A stretch of 54,930 nucleotides of DNA from Leptolyngbya sp. BC1307 (GTDB lineage: Bacteria > Cyanobacteriota > Cyanobacteriia > Phormidesmidales > Phormidesmidaceae). The stretch covers positions 1 to 54,930 of the forward strand of contig NZ_NRTA01000029.1 in the NCBI RefSeq assembly GCF_002286735.1, written 5' to 3'. Every line of letters begins with the position of its first letter. The stretch's first letter is position 1. The translations under genes were made by a program, and so were the position numbers. The notes under the pieces were generated by a model. That model was not told where the DNA came from and searched no databases. It was given only the letters and a program-made list of their open reading frames with translations. Shown here one piece after another: positions 1-8,561 of this stretch.

Positions 1-385
1 TGATTGCGGCCCTCTACAATCATGAACGCACGATAGCCGCTTGGTAGTCTCAGCGAGGCGCGTTAGTCTATCACATAATCATTTCTGCAAGAGGTCTATT
101 GAACCGTAAAACAAGAATAATTGATAATAGGGAGATCTATCTTGCGGGAGAGCGATCGCCTTTTTCCTGTGGTTAGTATCGTCGGCAAGTGGGCAAGTTA
201 ATACAAGGTCTGCAAGAAGGTCTGCAAGGCAAAGCGCGGTGGACTGTTTCTCTAGCTGAGACCCGCCGAAGAATCTGCGTACTTAAGCCGATTTCCCCTA
301 ATGCTCAGGTCTACCTGTGTAGAAACTCATAGCAGGGTTCCATCAAACTTAAAAGTTAAAACATTGTTTTGGAGACAGAACTAGC
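1..385. other. Intergenic stretch, no gene seen
   Basis: No convincing coding region. It holds one HIP1 octamer near 151 and a perfect 12-bp tandem duplication (AAGGTCTGCAAG twice, 205-228), one of many private short duplications in the intergenic regions of this window. The segment just before 386 should carry the promoter and leader of the downstream membrane-protein gene, but I could not assign -35/-10 boxes with confidence. Confidence 0.5.
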
Positions 386-895
386 ATGGCTATCAATAAC
401 CACCCGTCTGATGAAGATTTGAGCGGCGTGCGCGGCAGAGAAGCTACGCCAGAAGAAATTGCTCAGCGTGACGGCTACGTCAAAGGTCGGACTGATGAGA
501 ACTATGTGCAGCAAAACTTGAGAGGGCAGGAAGGGGCGATCGCTCAGTCCCGAGCCGATGACAATGCTGCTAGCGGTCTGTTGATAGGACTCTTCATTGC
601 TTTACTAGCCGCTGGCGTGGGCGCTGCCCTGTACTTTTTGAGTGGCGATCGCACCGCCCCTGTGGCAGTGCCTCAAATTCAAAAGGAAACCACAACTGAA
701 AGAGAAACCACCGTCATCGAGAGAGACAATCCTCAGCCAGCTCTACAGCTGCCCGATGTTCAAGTTGACGTGCCTGCTGTTAGCGTACCCGATGTCAACA
801 TTACCAACGAAGCTCCTGCTCAACCTCAGGCCGCACCGGCTGAGCCCGCAGCCGAAGCCCCACCGGTTGAACAGCCAGCTGAACCTGTTAACTAA
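386..895 (+). CDS. Single-pass membrane protein with proline-rich C-terminal region
   Basis: Hypothetical protein of 169 residues. The first ~60 residues are polar and charged, one hydrophobic helix spans about residues 63-85 (GLLIGLFIALLAAGVGAALY), and the rest is Pro/Ala/Glu/Val-rich, probably a flexible extracytoplasmic tail with several PxV and AEP repeats. The N-terminus contains an EATPEEIAQRDGYV stretch resembling other small cyanobacterial membrane proteins. No enzymatic motif is visible. The ATG at 386 is preceded by GGAGAC, a reasonable ribosome-binding site. It stands alone, convergent with the ruvA group. No function is assigned. Confidence 0.75.
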   Translation: MAINNHPSDEDLSGVRGREATPEEIAQRDGYVKGRTDENYVQQNLRGQEGAIAQSRADDNAASGLLIGLFIALLAAGVGAALYFLSGDRTAPVAVPQIQKETTTERETTVIERDNPQPALQLPDVQVDVPAVSVPDVNITNEAPAQPQAAPAEPAAEAPPVEQPAEPVN

Positions 896-1079
896 GCTTT
901 AGACTAAGCTTTTCAGAACGCGGTTTCTACAGTCTGCGTGATCGTAAATCGCTGCGTATTATAGCTAGCGAATGTACGCAGCTAAGTGGCCAAAGCTACA
1001 GCTCCCCCCCTCCGACTAAAGCTGCTTGGGCTTGGTTGGGGGGTTTTTACTAGGGCAGGCGAGGCAAGTAACCAAATCA

Positions 1080-1703
1080 CTAGCGACTCAGCCAGGCGAT
1101 CGCCTCTCGAATCCAGGCTTCAGTATCGTCGTTTTTACTTAAAGCAGTACTGCTGCCGACCGCAGCCAGTGCCTTGCCAATCTCACTGTTGGTATAGCCC
1201 AGGGCCATCAGCATCATCTCCACGTCTTCCTGCACAGCCGAAACTGGGCCGCCAGTAGGGGCGACAATACCCGAGTGCTGCCGCCACTCACTGAGCTTGG
1301 TTTTGAGTTCTAAAATAATTCTCTCGGCGGTTTTATTGCCGACGCCTGGCGTCCGAGAGAGCACCCGCGTATTGCCACTCACTACCGACTGGATCAGCTC
1401 ATTCAGCCCTAGAGTATCGAGCAGTGCCATCCCCATTTGCGGGCCGATTCCACTAACAGAAGTCAGCAGCCGAAACACGTCGCGCTCCGCTCTGCTGCTA
1501 AAGCCAAACAGCACCTGCAAATCTTCGCGGCTCTGCAAATGGGTAAAAACTTGCACTCGCTCGCCAGTCGCCGGTAGCTCGCTCAGCGCGCGCGGGTTGA
1601 TCTGCATGTCGTAGCCAACGCCGCTGGCCTCTACCGTCACGATTACTCGGCCATTAGGCAGCTTTTGGCTCTCGGCCAAGGTACCTCTGACATAGCCAAT
1701 CAC
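1080..1703 (-). CDS. ruvA: Holliday junction branch migration protein RuvA
   Basis: RuvA, 207 residues, binds four-way DNA junctions as a tetramer and loads the RuvB helicase during recombinational repair. The N-terminal OB-fold starts MIGYVRGTL. Two helix-hairpin-helix motifs follow (SVSGIGPQMG and RTPGVGNKTAERIILELK, about residues 80-130), then a C-terminal three-helix domain contacts RuvB. The start is GTG at 1703 and overlaps the stop of the upstream coiled-coil gene as GTGA, so the two are probably translationally coupled. ruvB and ruvC are not in the window. Length is normal for the family. Confidence 0.95.
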   Translation of the reverse strand: MIGYVRGTLAESQKLPNGRVIVTVEASGVGYDMQINPRALSELPATGERVQVFTHLQSREDLQVLFGFSSRAERDVFRLLTSVSGIGPQMGMALLDTLGLNELIQSVVSGNTRVLSRTPGVGNKTAERIILELKTKLSEWRQHSGIVAPTGGPVSAVQEDVEMMLMALGYTNSEIGKALAAVGSSTALSKNDDTEAWIREAIAWLSR

Positions 1704-2437
1704 GAACGAGAACGAGGATTACGCAAAGGTAGGCGCTGCTCAGCGATAGGCGGACGGGGCGGAGCCTCCCGACGGCTGGGCCGAATGTTGCCCGTGGTCG
1801 GGTTGATTTGTGGGGTTTGGGCGGCGCTCTCAATATCTAGAGACTGACCGCCCTGAATCTTTTGGCGACCGTTACGCAAGACATGAAGCATTTCCATAAA
1901 CTGTCGCTCCATATTTTCTAGTACCTGGTCGGCATAGGTATCGGCGTCTTCTTGAATGGTTTTGGCTTCGGTAACGGTGCGCGTGCGGGTTTCTTCCCAC
2001 TCTTGACGCGCCTGATTTTGGAGCTGCTCAATTTCGCTGATGGTCTGCGATCGCAGCGCTTCGCAGTCTTGTTCGGTCTGCGATCGCAGCTGCGCCGCAT
2101 TCGCCTCCGCCTGCCGAATAATTGACATCTCACTGAGAATAGCCGCTGCCTGCTTTTCTGCTGAGGTGATAATTTCCTGAGCGTACTGCTCAGCTTCCAT
2201 CAAAATTTCTTCTCGCTGCTGAACGATCTGTACCGACTCTTGGACCGCCGCTGGCAGATTGACCCGCACCACGTCTAACTGGTCGAGCAACTCGTCTTCT
2301 GAAACCATGGTCTTGCCCGAAAGCGGTACCCTGGGGCTTTCTAGCACGATTTCTTCAATCCGATCCAGCTCTTGCTGAAGACTGAAGCGCTCGGGGGCCG
2401 AATCTTTGTAATAATCGCCGTTTGCAGGAGTATTCAC
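1700..2437 (-). CDS. DivIVA-like coiled-coil protein (Cdv3-type)
   Basis: 245 residues. A short polar N-terminus is followed by a long predicted coiled coil (about residues 60-195) rich in Glu, Gln and Ala, with repeats such as AQLRSQTEQDCEALRSQ, then a Pro/Arg-rich unstructured tail. This resembles the cyanobacterial DivIVA-domain protein Cdv3, which acts in cell division; the match rests on overall architecture and on position between coaD and ruvA, not on a catalytic motif. It overlaps ruvA by four bases. An alternative is an ATP-synthase-b-like coiled-coil protein of unknown role. Confidence 0.7.
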   Translation of the reverse strand: MNTPANGDYYKDSAPERFSLQQELDRIEEIVLESPRVPLSGKTMVSEDELLDQLDVVRVNLPAAVQESVQIVQQREEILMEAEQYAQEIITSAEKQAAAILSEMSIIRQAEANAAQLRSQTEQDCEALRSQTISEIEQLQNQARQEWEETRTRTVTEAKTIQEDADTYADQVLENMERQFMEMLHVLRNGRQKIQGGQSLDIESAAQTPQINPTTGNIRPSRREAPPRPPIAEQRLPLRNPRSRS

Positions 2438-2483
2438 AAATTTTTTTGATGAGAGATTTCCAGAAGGCTGACTGTTTAGCTAA

Positions 2484-2514
2484 GCGTTCAACAGAGGCGT
2501 TCAACAGAGGCGTT
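2484..2514. repeat. 13-bp tandem duplication upstream of the DivIVA-like gene
   Basis: GCGTTCAACAGAG occurs twice head to tail (2484-2496, 2497-2509) plus the first five bases of a third copy. It lies in the leader/promoter side of the minus-strand DivIVA-like gene. No relation to a known repeat family is visible. Confidence 0.85.
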
Positions 2515-2589
2515 AAGTGCACCGTTAAAGCAGCCATTGATAGTTGGCTTGGCTACTGACTGACCTCAGGCAGCTATATCATATATTAT

Positions 2590-3075
2590 TCAACGAAGAG
2601 TATTGCCATAACATTTCTCGACGTCAAGCGCAATATGCTCAGGCACCAGATGATTGATCGGGCCCCCAAATCTAGCAATTTCTTTAACGAGGCTGCTGCT
2701 CAAAAAGCCATACTCGGTAGAAGTTGCTAAAAAGACAGTCTCAATGTCACTGGCTAAAGTTTTATTAGTATGCGCCATCTGCAGCTCTTTCTCAAAGTCT
2801 GAGAGGACTCGCAAACCCCGCAGTAAAACCTTGGCCTGACGGTCTCGGGCATAAGTAATCGTCAGCCCCTCAAAACTATCTACCTCAACATTATCTAAAT
2901 GTTGAGTCGTTTTCCGAATTTGCGCAATCCTTTCTTCGACAGTAAACAGCGGATTTTTATTGGGGTTGCGAGAAATTACCACAATCACCCGCCGATAAAG
3001 CTGACTGCTGCGGGTAATGATGTCGAGATGCCCCAGGGTAATGGGATCAAAGCTGCCAGGATAGATTGCAATCAT
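2590..3075 (-). CDS. coaD: Phosphopantetheine adenylyltransferase
   Basis: CoaD, 161 residues, transfers AMP from ATP to 4'-phosphopantetheine, the penultimate step of coenzyme A synthesis. The nucleotidyltransferase signature is visible: [12 protein letters not shown] at residues 5-16 (TxGH), [15 protein letters not shown] in the substrate-binding region, and the C-terminal SSSLVKEIA motif. It is full length. It lies upstream of the DivIVA-like gene on the same strand, with a 150-bp gap that includes a tandem repeat, so co-transcription is possible but not shown. Confidence 0.95.
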   Translation of the reverse strand: MIAIYPGSFDPITLGHLDIITRSSQLYRRVIVVISRNPNKNPLFTVEERIAQIRKTTQHLDNVEVDSFEGLTITYARDRQAKVLLRGLRVLSDFEKELQMAHTNKTLASDIETVFLATSTEYGFLSSSLVKEIARFGGPINHLVPEHIALDVEKCYGNTLR

Positions 3076-3250
3076 CTCAGGTCAGGAAACGGGCATAAGG
3101 GGGCGCTATTGATAGCCACACTATACAGGCCATTTGCAACTCTGCAGATTCAGCATCGGGTTGCACTGGTTTTCAAGGCGATTGAGGGCAGGCCGCTTTA
3201 GCATCCCTGACTCCTTTATGATGGAAAAGTTCTCCAGACAACGATGGTCT

Positions 3251-3559
3251 ATGCCCCGAGCTGTTCTCAAGTTCTCATCTGAAGATTGCGGTATTTGTCA
3301 CAAAATGGCTTTTTATGACGAAAAGGTAGCCAAAGAGCTAAATTTAGACTTCGTCAATATAAAAATGCAGGACACAGCTACCTACCGTAAGTACCGGCAG
3401 ATATTGCTGAGCCGGTATCCTGACAAGGCTGAGATGGGCTGGCCTACCTACTTGATCTGCGATGAGCCCGAGGGCGATTTTGCGGTTATTGGCGAAGTTA
3501 GAGGGGGGCATCCCAAGGGAGAATTCCGCCGCCGGTTGCAGGCAGTGATCGATAGCTAG
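3251..3559 (+). CDS. Thioredoxin-fold protein with a CGIC motif
   Basis: Small protein (102 residues from the ATG at 3251) with a dithiol motif Cys-Gly-Ile-Cys at about residues 13-16 inside FSSEDCGICHKMAF, then the pattern expected of a thioredoxin fold (LDFVNIKMQDTATYRKY; GWPTYLICD supplies the cis-Pro region). The reading frame is open further upstream to 3134, but that extension is basic and looks non-coding, so I chose the internal ATG where the fold begins. Probably a cytosolic thiol-disulfide protein; the substrate is unknown. Confidence 0.8.
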   Translation: MPRAVLKFSSEDCGICHKMAFYDEKVAKELNLDFVNIKMQDTATYRKYRQILLSRYPDKAEMGWPTYLICDEPEGDFAVIGEVRGGHPKGEFRRRLQAVIDS

Positions 3560-3600
3560 GCTGGGAAAACCAAGCCGAAAAGCCTGAAGCTGCCTGCAAA

Positions 3601-3638
3601 GTCTGTAGATCTTCAGCGATCGCCAAAGATCTACAGAC
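3601..3638. terminator. 13-bp perfect hairpin with HIP1 in the loop, between convergent genes
   Basis: GTCTGTAGATCTT at 3601-3613 is exactly complementary to AAGATCTACAGAC at 3626-3638. The 12-nt loop contains the palindrome GCGATCGC. It lies between the convergent thioredoxin-like gene and psaK, where a bidirectional terminator is expected, but no T-run follows on either strand, so factor-independent termination is uncertain. Confidence 0.6.
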
Positions 3639-3649
3639 TCAGCTCTAAC

Positions 3650-3679
3650 AGATTCAGGCAGATTCAGGCAGTTTCAGGC
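3650..3679. repeat. 10-bp tandem repeat, three copies
   Basis: AGATTCAGGC twice, then AGTTTCAGGC, directly following the hairpin at 3601-3638 and just downstream of psaK. One of the private short tandem duplications seen in many intergenic regions of this window. Confidence 0.85.
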
Positions 3680-3723
3680 TAGGAGCACAGCTAAAATTGA
3701 ATGTGCTGAAAACCCAGAAGGAC

Positions 3724-3978
3724 TTACAAAACGCCCAGGTTAGCCAGGCCCAAAATTGCGCCAGCACCGAGCAAATGTCCCAGGCTGGTCGTCGCTATCA
3801 GTGCAGGCAACCCCAGACCGAGAAAGACACCTGAGGCCGGGCCAGCATCTGGGACTTGAATGACCTGCTTGCCAATGAAAAATGCCAGCACGTTACAGAC
3901 GATCATGACAATGGCAACACTAGGGCCCCAACTGGCAGTGTGGGGAACCGGTCCAAAAGCAGCTAGTACAGGCAACAT
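3724..3978 (-). CDS. psaK: Photosystem I reaction centre subunit PsaK
   Basis: PsaK (PSI subunit X), a peripheral two-helix subunit at the edge of the photosystem I complex in the thylakoid membrane. From the ATG at 3978 it has 84 residues, with a short N-terminal segment, a first hydrophobic helix (VAIVMIVCNVLAFFIG), a polar loop, and a second helix including the GHLLGAGAILGLANLGVL end typical of PsaK. The ORF could extend five codons to a TTG at 3993, but GGAGAG sits at the right distance before the ATG. Monocistronic by context. Confidence 0.93.
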   Translation of the reverse strand: MLPVLAAFGPVPHTASWGPSVAIVMIVCNVLAFFIGKQVIQVPDAGPASGVFLGLGLPALIATTSLGHLLGAGAILGLANLGVL

Positions 3979-4025
3979 ATATGCTCTCTCCAAGAAAAAT
4001 ATGATCGGTAGGTTCCCTCAGGCAG

Positions 4026-4067
4026 GGCTCCTTCAGGGAAGGCTCCTTCAGGGAAGGCTCCTTCGGA
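4026..4067. repeat. 15-bp tandem repeat upstream of psaK
   Basis: GGCTCCTTCAGGGAA occurs at 4026-4040 and 4041-4055 and partially again from 4056 (GGCTCCTTCGGA). It lies 50-90 bp upstream of the psaK start, so it may fall in the promoter or 5' leader. A related CTCAGGCAG precedes it. Confidence 0.85.
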
Positions 4068-4184
4068 CAAAGCCAAGGCACTGCAAAGGCAACTACTGGC
4101 CTTTATCTTTCATGAATATGGAGAAGCCTATCGCGAAAGGCTGAGAATTCGTTGTAAGAGTTAACATTGAACAGGGTTTGATCG

Positions 4185-4607
4185 GTGAAGCTTATGGTCC
4201 GTGGTTTGCTGTGGTTACCGCTACTGTTTTTGTTTATTGGGTTGACCTGGGCTGGCTGGAACGAGTACCGCAAAGTCGAGTTTTACAAAGGGTGGGCACA
4301 GCAGTTTGAGCGAGCAAAATACGATATTTACGCGGCCCTTGGTCAGCAAGGCGATGTGCTGACTTGGGGAGTGCCGACTCGCAAGGGCGTGATCGACGCG
4401 GCTACGCTAGATCTCACTGAGGTAAAGCGGGTTGACATCGAGGTTAACGACAGGCCGGTTGACCCCGATCAGCTACCGAATAAGGGGCGATTTGCGTTGG
4501 GCTTCACGCTTAGAAACGGACAGCATCTGAGCGTTCCCTTTACAGAAGGGGCGATCGCCCGGCAGTGGTTTGACTTTTTACGCCAGAAATGGAGCCTGCC
4601 GCTGTAG
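4185..4607 (+). CDS. Conserved hypothetical membrane-anchored protein
   Basis: 140 residues from the GTG at 4185, or 137 from the in-frame ATG at 4194, which is equally plausible. An N-terminal hydrophobic segment (GLLWLPLLFLFIGLTWAGW) looks like an uncleaved anchor or signal sequence; the remainder is a soluble alpha/beta domain with no motif I recognise. It sits immediately upstream of ftsQ on the same strand with a ~120-bp gap, so it may be transcribed with the division genes, but no functional link can be drawn from sequence. Confidence 0.75.
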   Translation: MKLMVRGLLWLPLLFLFIGLTWAGWNEYRKVEFYKGWAQQFERAKYDIYAALGQQGDVLTWGVPTRKGVIDAATLDLTEVKRVDIEVNDRPVDPDQLPNKGRFALGFTLRNGQHLSVPFTEGAIARQWFDFLRQKWSLPL

Positions 4608-4726
4608 CGACACAGAGTATGCAACCCCCTAAAAGGGTGCCGTCAGTCAGTAAAAATACATAGTTGCAATCAAATGCGTAAGTGGTTAAATACGTAAACG
4701 ACGAATCTATCGTGCTGGCTAACGAC

Positions 4727-5581
4727 ATGGCTTCTCCTCCCAAATCGCCTTCGACGCAGGATCTGGCCCGACGCAGACAGCATCTGCGGGCACAGCGGCG
4801 ATTTAAGTTTTATAAGACGGTCTGGCGATCGCTGGCGATGGTTGCCCTAGCGACTGGCACCGTCTGGCTAGCAACGTCCCCCGTGTGGCTCATTCGCAGT
4901 AGCGAGCAGCTAGAGATCAGCGGCAACCAGCTGCTGTCTGACAAAAACATTCAAGACCTGCTGCCGCTGCCCTACCCTCAGTCGCTGCTGAAGGTAAAGC
5001 CTGAATTTTTAGCAGAAAGCGTGACAGCTCACGAACCGATTGAAAAAGCCGCCGTCAGCCGTCGCCTGATTCCGCCGGGTCTGCATATCCGCATCCAAGA
5101 GCGGGTGCCCGTAGCGGTGGCCATTCCAGATACGGCTCGTCCGGTTAAGGCCATTCCTACTCAGCCGGTGCCCTTTCGGGAGCCCGGCCTGATCGATGCC
5201 GCTGGGGGCTGGATGCCTTACAACAGCTTTCGTAAGCTAGGCGCAACGGCTAGCCCACCCGCGCTGATTGTCAAAGGGATGCGCGCTGAGTACAGATTAG
5301 ACTGGCAGCAGATCTATCAGAGCGTTAGCCGCAGCCCGGTCACCATCACCGCTATCGATTGGACTCGCCCTAGCAATCTGATCTTGCAGACGGAGCTGGG
5401 CGCGGTGTATTTAGGCCCTTACGGCCAAAACTTTGAGGCTCAGCTCGCAGCGCTCGATCAAATGCGATCGCTGGGCAGCGCCATCAACCCCGAAAAGGTC
5501 GCCTTTATCGATCTGCACGACCCTGATCATCCCGTTGTCGAAATTTTGCAGGCCAACAACAACCCGGCAGGTTCACCCTAA
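4727..5581 (+). CDS. ftsQ: Cell division protein FtsQ
   Basis: FtsQ/DivIB-type divisome protein, 284 residues from the ATG at 4727; an upstream GTG at 4682 is in frame but unlikely. There is a basic cytoplasmic N-terminus (ARRRQHLRAQRRFKFYK), one transmembrane helix (MVALATGTVWLATSPVWLI), then a periplasmic POTRA domain beginning LEISGNQLLSDKNIQDLL with a characteristic ending near RIQERVPVAVA, and a beta-rich C-terminal domain. It bridges early and late division proteins in the inner membrane. ftsZ follows on the same strand after a 370-bp leader. Confidence 0.9.
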   Translation: MASPPKSPSTQDLARRRQHLRAQRRFKFYKTVWRSLAMVALATGTVWLATSPVWLIRSSEQLEISGNQLLSDKNIQDLLPLPYPQSLLKVKPEFLAESVTAHEPIEKAAVSRRLIPPGLHIRIQERVPVAVAIPDTARPVKAIPTQPVPFREPGLIDAAGGWMPYNSFRKLGATASPPALIVKGMRAEYRLDWQQIYQSVSRSPVTITAIDWTRPSNLILQTELGAVYLGPYGQNFEAQLAALDQMRSLGSAINPEKVAFIDLHDPDHPVVEILQANNNPAGSP

Positions 5582-5950
5582 CGGACAGCCCTCACCAGAG
5601 CGGTACGGAATACTGGTCAAAATACTGAGCAAAAAGGGTAACCCTCTACGACCGCAGAGTTTGGCTTTTTTAGCAAGTTCCCCTATAGTTGACTCAATCC
5701 GCATCAGGCGCAGTTGAAGTAGGCTACAGCGCTATTTAAACTGCACCAGTTTCAAGATTTTTTATATTGTCTATTGTCAAGTTAAGTATATTTCTGCTTT
5801 AGACTCTATAATTCTTTACTGAATGAAGACCCGGGTGTTTTCAACCAGGGCTTGGTAGGCTGAAGCTTTCCCTACCCTGGGCTCTTTGCAAATATTTCAT
5901 CCCTATTGCCCGCATTCATACCTCCCCTATTCATATAGTCAGCTCGCACT
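5582..5950. other. Long ftsZ leader region, no gene
   Basis: A 369-bp gap between ftsQ and ftsZ with no supportable ORF. It is AT-rich around 5750-5820, consistent with a dedicated ftsZ promoter region, and contains a strong hairpin at 5845-5880. I did not identify specific promoter boxes. Confidence 0.5.
5845..5880 (+). promoter_or_regulatory. Stem-loop in the ftsZ leader
   Basis: CCAG (5845-5848) pairs with CTGG (5877-5880), and GGTAGG (5854-5859) pairs with CCTACC (5871-5876), with a five-base bulge on the left arm and an 11-nt loop. No T-run follows directly. It lies about 70 bp before the ftsZ start codon, so it would be in the 5' UTR if transcription starts upstream; a role in mRNA stability or attenuation is inference. 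Confidence 0.5.
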
Positions 5951-7186
5951 ATGAACAAAGCATTCCCTCACAAAAATTCTTATGCGAACGATGGGTCAGG
6001 TGTAAAATCATCTACTTCAGGTAATAATGGCAATGCACTGTCAGCAGAAGGGCCGATGAGCGCAGAGATTATACCGAGCAGCGTCGCCAGGATTAAGGTT
6101 ATTGGGGTTGGAGGTGGCGGCTGCAACGCGGTCAACCGCATGATCGACAGTGGGCTGGCTGGCATTGAGTTTTGGACGGTGAATACCGACGCTCAGGCGT
6201 TAACCTATTCGGCCACCACCAACGCTATGCAGCTCGGTCAAAAGCTGACCCGGGGCTTAGGCGCAGGGGGTAACCCGTCAATTGGGCAAAAAGCTGCCGA
6301 AGAATCACGAGACGAAATTTTTCAGGCATTAGAAGGAGCCGATCTGGTCTTTATCACTGCCGGTATGGGCGGTGGTACGGGTACTGGCGCAGCGCCAGTG
6401 GTGGCTGAAGCAGCGAAAGAAGCAGGCGCGCTTACCGTCGGAGTGGTCACCCGGCCCTTTACCTTTGAAGGTCGCCGCCGGACAGCTCAAGCAGAAAGCG
6501 GTATCGCGGCTTTGCAGGCCAGTGTAGACACGCTAATTATCATTCCCAACGACAAGCTGCTCTCAGTGATCTCTGAGCAAACCCCTGTGCAAGAAGCCTT
6601 CCGCGTGGCTGACGATATTCTCCGTCAGGGTGTGCAGGGTATCTCGGACATCATCACAATTTCGGGCCTGGTCAACGTAGACTTTGCCGATGTTAGGGCG
6701 GTGATGGCTGACGCGGGCTCAGCGCTGATGGGTATTGGTGTGGGCTCTGGTAAATCGCGAGCAAGAGAAGCGGCGATCGCGGCTACCTCTTCCCCCCTAC
6801 TCGAAACCTCTATCGATGGAGCCGGTGGGGTCGTCTTTAATATCACAGGCGGCAGCGATCTGACGCTGCATGAAGTCAACCAGGCCGCTGAAATCATCTA
6901 CGAAGCGGTTGATCCCAATGCCAACATTATCTTTGGCGCAGTCATTGACGATCGCTTGCAGGGCGAGATTCGCATTACTGTTATTGCCACCGGCTTTAGC
7001 GCTGACACCCGCAGCATTCCTTCAATGAACAGCAGCCGCGTGACCCCGATGACGCGCACGCCTAGCAGCCTGTTTGATTCACCCGGCGCAGCTCCCAGCG
7101 AAGGGGGAAGCGACCCTTCCAATCAGCCAGTGATTTCACCTAACCTGGATATCCCTGAATTTCTACAGCGTCGGCGTAACCGTTAG
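5951..7186 (+). CDS. ftsZ: Cell division GTPase FtsZ
   Basis: FtsZ, 411 residues, the tubulin-like GTPase that forms the Z ring. A ~45-residue polar N-terminal extension, common in cyanobacteria, precedes the core starting [20 protein letters not shown]. The tubulin signature [10 protein letters not shown] is present, as are the T7 synergy-loop residues [11 protein letters not shown]. The C-terminal linker is Ser/Pro-rich and ends with the conserved [13 protein letters not shown] peptide used for partner binding. Intact. thiD follows after eight bases, so the two are probably co-transcribed. Confidence 0.98.
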   Translation: MNKAFPHKNSYANDGSGVKSSTSGNNGNALSAEGPMSAEIIPSSVARIKVIGVGGGGCNAVNRMIDSGLAGIEFWTVNTDAQALTYSATTNAMQLGQKLTRGLGAGGNPSIGQKAAEESRDEIFQALEGADLVFITAGMGGGTGTGAAPVVAEAAKEAGALTVGVVTRPFTFEGRRRTAQAESGIAALQASVDTLIIIPNDKLLSVISEQTPVQEAFRVADDILRQGVQGISDIITISGLVNVDFADVRAVMADAGSALMGIGVGSGKSRAREAAIAATSSPLLETSIDGAGGVVFNITGGSDLTLHEVNQAAEIIYEAVDPNANIIFGAVIDDRLQGEIRITVIATGFSADTRSIPSMNSSRVTPMTRTPSSLFDSPGAAPSEGGSDPSNQPVISPNLDIPEFLQRRRNR

Positions 7187-7194
7187 GATTCACT

Positions 7195-8013
7195 ATGCCT
7201 GAGGTTAGATCGGCGGCTGTGCCAGTGGCGCTCACCATTGCTGGCTCTGACAGCGGGGGGGGAGCGGGTATTCAGGCAGATCTGCGCACCTTTGCCTTTC
7301 ATCAGGTGCACGGTACCTGCGCACTCACCTGCGTCACCGCTCAAAATACACTGGGCGTCACTCGGGTAGATCCGCTGCCCCCGGCGGCAGTGATCGCTCA
7401 AATTGAGGCGGTTACTAGCGATATCGGCGTGCAGGCGGCGAAGACGGGGATGCTGCTCAACCAACCGATTATTGAAGCCGTTGCCAGTTATCTAAAGGCG
7501 CAGCCGATTACCGGGCTAGTGGTAGATCCGGTGATGGTGTCTCGCACGGGCGACAAGCTAATTGATGATGGCGCGATTTTGGCGCTGCGTGATCGCCTGC
7601 TGCCCCTAGCCACCATACTCACGCCTAACCGCCACGAGGCTGAGATCTTGGCCGAGATGAAAATTACTTCGCTAGCCGATATGCAGACAGCGGCCAAAGC
7701 AATCTGGGCGCTCGGCCCGGCGGCAGTAGTGGTTAAAGGCGGTGGATTTCGCGGCGAACTGCGCGGCGTCGATGTTTGGTTTGATGGCGAACAGATCGCG
7801 GTGCTGACCACTGAGCAGGTAGATACGCCCAATACGCATGGGACGGGCTGCACGCTGTCGAGTGCGATCGCCGCAAACCTAGCCAAAGAGATCAGCCCCC
7901 TAGCCGCCGTGAAAGCAGCTAAAAACTACGTGACGCAGGCACTCCACCACTCTCTCTCTATTGGCCAAGGACAAGGACCGGTAGGCCATTTTTACTCATT
8001 GCTTAAAAGCTAA
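7195..8013 (+). CDS. thiD: Hydroxymethylpyrimidine/phosphomethylpyrimidine kinase
   Basis: ThiD, 272 residues, phosphorylates HMP and HMP-phosphate in thiamine synthesis. Ribokinase-fold landmarks are clear: the N-terminal TIAGSDSGGGAGIQADLRTF substrate motif, the VDPVMVSRTGDKL segment, the ILTPNRHEAEIL region, and the anion-hole/catalytic motif TPNTHGTGCTLSSAIAANLA near residue 215. The start at 7195 is eight bases after the ftsZ stop. No TPP riboswitch is recognisable upstream, so regulation may follow the ftsZ transcript. Confidence 0.95.
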   Translation: MPEVRSAAVPVALTIAGSDSGGGAGIQADLRTFAFHQVHGTCALTCVTAQNTLGVTRVDPLPPAAVIAQIEAVTSDIGVQAAKTGMLLNQPIIEAVASYLKAQPITGLVVDPVMVSRTGDKLIDDGAILALRDRLLPLATILTPNRHEAEILAEMKITSLADMQTAAKAIWALGPAAVVVKGGGFRGELRGVDVWFDGEQIAVLTTEQVDTPNTHGTGCTLSSAIAANLAKEISPLAAVKAAKNYVTQALHHSLSIGQGQGPVGHFYSLLKS

Positions 8014-8057
8014 GCTTGAAAGCTAACTGTTAGCCAGCTAAGAGACAGCCCAGCTAG

Positions 8058-8510
8058 TCAAGCCTCGTCTGAGTCAGTCGGCCATACCGACTCCCAGTCG
8101 GGGCAGGTCTCATCGTCAGGGCCGTAGGGGTGCATACCACATACCAGCATCTCCTCCCCATACTCAGCGCCGTGGTAGTTACGGCAGCCTACGCAGGTCG
8201 GGTGGTTTTGCAACCAGGGGGTAACGGTTTGCGTCAGCGGCGCTGCGGTCTCTTCTACCCAGGATGCGACATGCTCATCAAAGAAGAGTAAGCCGCTGTC
8301 TAGCGCGCTGTCTATTTGATCGCCGAGTCTGGCCAGGTTAGGGGCGATCGCCTGATCAATTTCTTGGGCTACTTCTAAAGAGCTATCTACCCATTCCTCA
8401 ATTGCCTGGTCGGCCTTTTGAGAAACTTCGACTAACCACTCGCTAGAGTTTTGAGCGGCTAAATCGAGCGTTGTTTGCAGCTGCTTCAACCATTCATCCA
8501 TGGCTGTCAT
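8058..8510 (-). CDS. Conserved cyanobacterial protein with C-terminal Cys-rich motif
   Basis: 150 residues, acidic. The N-terminal two thirds are amphipathic helices (LKQLQTTLDLAAQ, VSQKADQAIEEW, and so on). The C-terminal ~45 residues carry CVGCRNYHGAEYGEE, then LVCGMHPYGPDDETCPDWE, four Cys plus two His in the spacing of a small metal-binding or redox module. I have seen this tail in other cyanobacterial hypotheticals but know no assigned function. It lies convergent to thiD and in tandem with the phasin-like gene upstream. Confidence 0.8.
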   Translation of the reverse strand: MTAMDEWLKQLQTTLDLAAQNSSEWLVEVSQKADQAIEEWVDSSLEVAQEIDQAIAPNLARLGDQIDSALDSGLLFFDEHVASWVEETAAPLTQTVTPWLQNHPTCVGCRNYHGAEYGEEMLVCGMHPYGPDDETCPDWESVWPTDSDEA

Positions 8511-8561
8511 TCCTATGAACTGTACGTATGTGAAAAGGGCTGTCAGAGAAACCCTGAGCGG

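Noticed and set aside
7187-7194. TPP riboswitch for thiD
   Set aside because: Only eight bases separate ftsZ and thiD and no riboswitch core is visible.
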